DNA of 64,000 nt. Source: Bacillus sp. B-jedd. GTDB lineage: Bacteria; Bacillota; Bacilli; Bacillales; Cytobacillaceae. The stretch's first letter is position 1; every line of letters starts with the position of its first letter. The notes beneath the pieces were generated by a model that was given only the letters and a program-made list of their open reading frames with translations, was not told the origin of the DNA and made no database searches. The stretch is from contig NZ_CCXR01000001.1 in assembly GCF_000821085.1 (NCBI RefSeq), forward strand, positions 2,315,001-2,379,000, in the 5' to 3' direction. The position numbers and the translations under genes were made by a program. This document shows, one piece after another, positions 61,328 through 64,000 of the stretch.

Positions 61328-63511
61328 TTATTTTTTTGCCGCAGTTCTTTTTGGCTTGTTATCAAATTCCATCTTCCAGGAATAATAATCTTTTCCTTCC
61401 TCTTTAACATATCGGAGGATGGCATTGAACTTTGTCCCTTTTTTGCTCGTCAGCCCTTTCACATTGGCCCTGCCATTTTTCAAAAGGCTTTTAACCATCG
61501 TTGGGGTCGGTTTCTTTTTGAGGGCGGCAAGGAATTTGTCATTTTTCCAAATGACGAACTTACAGCCGCTCTTCCAATTGCTGCACCCGAACCCTTTTTG
61601 CCCTTCAATGATACTTCCTCCGCATGAAGGGCATTTTCCCAGGACTTCCGCAGTCTTCCTAGTCCGTGATACTTCCTGAAGAATTTCTGCTTTTGCAGCC
61701 TTTATCTTCTCGACGGATGAAGAGGTGAATTCAAAGATCATTGGCAAAAATTCATCCTTGCCAACCTTCTTCTTTTCTATATCGGAAAGCGTTTTTTCGA
61801 GCCGGCCGGTAAACTCTAGATCGAAAAGCTCCCTGATCGGAAAGCTTTCAACGAGATTTCTGCCAAGGCTTGTACAAACCAGATTTTTATTTTGCGCTTC
61901 GATATAGCCGATATCCTTCAGTTTTTTTATCGTTTCCGCCCTTGTGGCCGGAGTTCCGATACTGTAGCCTGAAAGGATGGCTGCCATCATTTCCTCGCTC
62001 TCTTCATTGTCCTTGCCCTTCCCGCATGTTTCCATAACCCTCAAAAGCGTTTTTTCAGTGTGGGGCTTGGGAGGCTTAGTCGTATGCGAGGTTAATTCCG
62101 TTTTGCTTATGTTAACTTGTTCACCAAGTTGGACATTCGGCAGGATGGTGTCCTTGGATTCAATGCTCTCAACCTTTTTCCATCCCTCCGCAAGCTGGAT
62201 TTTTCCTTTGGTACTAAACACTCCGTTGATCCCGGACTCCGGGATGGAAGTCGTGATTCTCGTTTCTTCATATTCGGCCGCCGGCATGAACTGCATGATA
62301 AAACGGTTTTTTATCGCATTGTAAATGATTGATTCGTCGGCTGTGAGAGATTTTGGAAGCACGTAGGTTGGAATAATGGCGCTGTGGCTTTCTACTTTCG
62401 AGGAATCGAATACCCGCTTTGATTTTATAAATTTTACTTCATCTTTATAGGACAGATTAGCCGAAAGCAGCTCCAATACCTTTGCAGCTTTTCCTGCAAG
62501 TGATTCTTCCAGGACGGAACTCGCTGTTCTCGGGTACGTAATATACTTTTTCTCATATAAGGACTGTGCCGTTTTCAACACTTTATCGGAAGTCCAGCCC
62601 TTATATTTAGAAGTTATATATCCTTGTAGATTGGAAAGGTTGAATAAAAAAGGCGGCAGTTCCCGCTTCTTTTCTGTTTTTTTATCTGTGACCAGTCCCC
62701 TGTGTCCGGTAATGGCGGCCTCGATTTTTTCCAGGTCGGTTTTATTTTCGAATTTTTCTTTTTCCCCTAACTGATAAGTGCCTTCATACTCCTCTTTTCC
62801 TTCGGTTTGGAATAAAGCGGTAAGCTTAAAATAGTTTTCGGGAACAAAGTTTTCAATCTCTTTATCTCTGTCATAGATGATTTTTAACGTCGGAAGCAAT
62901 ACTCTCCCAATATTCAGTGCTTTCCCAGACCCTTTTTGGTACTTCAGCGTCGCCGCGGAGGTAAGATTGATGCCAATCGTCCAATCAGCCCACTGTCTGC
63001 TGATCCCGGCATCGAGCAGCGGCTTTAATTCAGAGTTCGGCTTCATTGCCTCAAGGCCTTTCAAGACTTCAGCTGGAGTCCACTCATTCAGCAAAAGCCG
63101 GTAAACCGGTTTGTCTGTTTTGCTGTTATAAATGATACTATCGCCAATCAGCTGACCTTCACGGTCAAAGTCGCAGGCCGAAACGATTCCATTTACGTCC
63201 TTCCTTTTCAAAAGGCTATAGATTGTCTTCAATTGTTTTTTGGCGCCTAAATCGTCTTTTTCCCTGTTTTTCGGATCGCTTTTTACCTTATATTTAAACT
63301 GCTCTGGTATGAATGGGAAGTTATCCATTTTCCATTTAGACATTTTGGTGTCGTAATCCTTCGCATCGTAAAGTTGAAGCAAATGGCCGAATGCCCAAGT
63401 AATGAGATAATCCTGCCCTTCGTAGTAGCCATCCTGCTTTCCTTTAATCTTCAACGCATCGGCTATATTTTTCGCTACCGATGGCTTTTCGGCAATAATG
63501 ACTTTTTTCAT
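61328..63511 (-). CDS. topB: DNA topoisomerase III
   Basis: A 727-residue type IA topoisomerase, same length as B. subtilis TopB. TOPRIM motifs AEKPSVAKNIA and SACDFDREGQLIG, catalytic tyrosine in KKYITYPRTASSVL, HSAIIPT, and a C-terminal zinc ribbon CPSCGGS...GCSNWKSGC followed by a basic tail. It decatenates recombination and replication intermediates. ATG 63511 has TGGTGG; the frame upstream to 63547 is rejected. Confidence 0.95.
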   Translation of the reverse strand: MKKVIIAEKPSVAKNIADALKIKGKQDGYYEGQDYLITWAFGHLLQLYDAKDYDTKMSKWKMDNFPFIPEQFKYKVKSDPKNREKDDLGAKKQLKTIYSLLKRKDVNGIVSACDFDREGQLIGDSIIYNSKTDKPVYRLLLNEWTPAEVLKGLEAMKPNSELKPLLDAGISRQWADWTIGINLTSAATLKYQKGSGKALNIGRVLLPTLKIIYDRDKEIENFVPENYFKLTALFQTEGKEEYEGTYQLGEKEKFENKTDLEKIEAAITGHRGLVTDKKTEKKRELPPFLFNLSNLQGYITSKYKGWTSDKVLKTAQSLYEKKYITYPRTASSVLEESLAGKAAKVLELLSANLSYKDEVKFIKSKRVFDSSKVESHSAIIPTYVLPKSLTADESIIYNAIKNRFIMQFMPAAEYEETRITTSIPESGINGVFSTKGKIQLAEGWKKVESIESKDTILPNVQLGEQVNISKTELTSHTTKPPKPHTEKTLLRVMETCGKGKDNEESEEMMAAILSGYSIGTPATRAETIKKLKDIGYIEAQNKNLVCTSLGRNLVESFPIRELFDLEFTGRLEKTLSDIEKKKVGKDEFLPMIFEFTSSSVEKIKAAKAEILQEVSRTRKTAEVLGKCPSCGGSIIEGQKGFGCSNWKSGCKFVIWKNDKFLAALKKKPTPTMVKSLLKNGRANVKGLTSKKGTKFNAILRYVKEEGKDYYSWKMEFDNKPKRTAAKK

Positions 63512-63637
63512 AAAATTAACCACCATTCCTAAATGTGGACACGACACTATTTTACATCAGGAACAGGATTCTCTCAATTTATGATGCGTCTGTGTATTTT
63601 TGGCAAAAACCTCTTATTCCTTTCCACCATCTGTATT

Positions 63638-63904
63638 TCAAAGGGCACTCATGTTATACCAGCGCTCTTTCGGTACAGAGGCTGTGACAGTCAGGATGAG
63701 GGAAGGATGGCGATCTATTTGGACAAAGATGGCGCCCAGTTCAGTATGAAATAATACAATGGAATCTATAGTAGTCATCCTGTCAAAATTTATTTTCCCG
63801 CTCATTAGCAGCCTGCAGATTTCTTCCCGATCTTCCATTTTATACGGTACTTTTTTTGAAAAGCGCAAAATGATTTCCTCTTTCCCCTTTGCCAGCCTGT
63901 ACAT
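63638..63904 (-). CDS. Unknown small protein
   Basis: An 88-residue protein starting MYRLAKGKEEIILRFSKKVP, with AAGGGTGAG before ATG 63904. Mixed charge, no Cys motif or TM segment; contains TTIDSIVLFHTELGAIFVQ. Not recognised. A frame up to 63973 exists but lacks a ribosome-binding site. Confidence 0.55.
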   Translation of the reverse strand: MYRLAKGKEEIILRFSKKVPYKMEDREEICRLLMSGKINFDRMTTIDSIVLFHTELGAIFVQIDRHPSLILTVTASVPKERWYNMSAL

Positions 63905-64000
63905 ACGCTCACCCTTTTTATGGAGATTTATTAGAAAGAATATTGCTGAAAGAGTGGATTTATGATTAGGCAATTATTCAATTTTCCCAACTTTGAGCGC

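Overview
The window reads as chromosome of an endospore-forming, low-to-moderate GC Bacillaceae species. The evidence is gene content (spo0M, a GerT-like protein, ctpB, yodJ, ypm/ypj/ypi/yph/ypg and yod/yoz families known from Bacillus subtilis), strong AGGAGG-type ribosome-binding sites, frequent TTG and GTG starts, and T-box leaders. There are no rRNA genes, insertion sequences, phage genes or CRISPR arrays. One intact tRNA gene (Leu-CAG) is present.

Layout. 1-4.2 kb: 5' part of trpE behind two tandem tryptophan T-boxes, a MOSC protein, an MFS transporter and tRNA-Leu. 4.2-7.9 kb: a DMSO-reductase-type operon (torD-like chaperone, Tat-exported Mo catalytic subunit, four-cluster Fe-S subunit) with no membrane anchor gene. 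8-23.6 kb: mixed backbone, including divergent ku and ligD, dapF, an amidohydrolase, a tRNA-like element inside a long inverted repeat ahead of a GNAT gene, an SDR with an altered active site, a CobW-type GTPase and ctpB. 23.6-36.6 kb: a block resembling the yodJ-deoD-yozD-yodN-yozE and ypqE/ypmSRQP regions of B. subtilis, with two SGNH hydrolases, an RsgA paralogue behind an attenuator-like leader, and a SCO1 protein.

36.8-48.4 kb: a complete [NiFe] uptake hydrogenase locus transcribed leftward: small subunit, large subunit, cytochrome b, maturation protease, an unknown zinc-ribbon protein and hypABFCDE, preceded upstream by tatC and tatA. The hydrogenase small subunit and the DMSO-reductase catalytic subunit both carry twin-arginine signals, so the local tatAC pair may export both. 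The hydrogenase locus lies between ypmP and dfrA/thyA and looks like an accessory block in conserved backbone. 48.7-64 kb: dfrA-thyA, a secreted anthrax-lethal-factor-like metalloprotease, ypjP, a 23-residue membrane microprotein, ypiP, bacilliredoxin, cvfC/ypgR, an ABC-F ATPase, ypgQ, a second DegV, bsaA, fhs and topB.

The most unusual signals are regulatory: (1) a 20-codon leader peptide plus competing hairpins ahead of the RsgA paralogue; (2) the tRNA-like fold that competes with a long hairpin over the ribosome-binding site of the GNAT gene; (3) a cluster of hairpins ending in a terminator with no gene near 28.2-28.3 kb. All functions are inferred by reading; no database search was possible.
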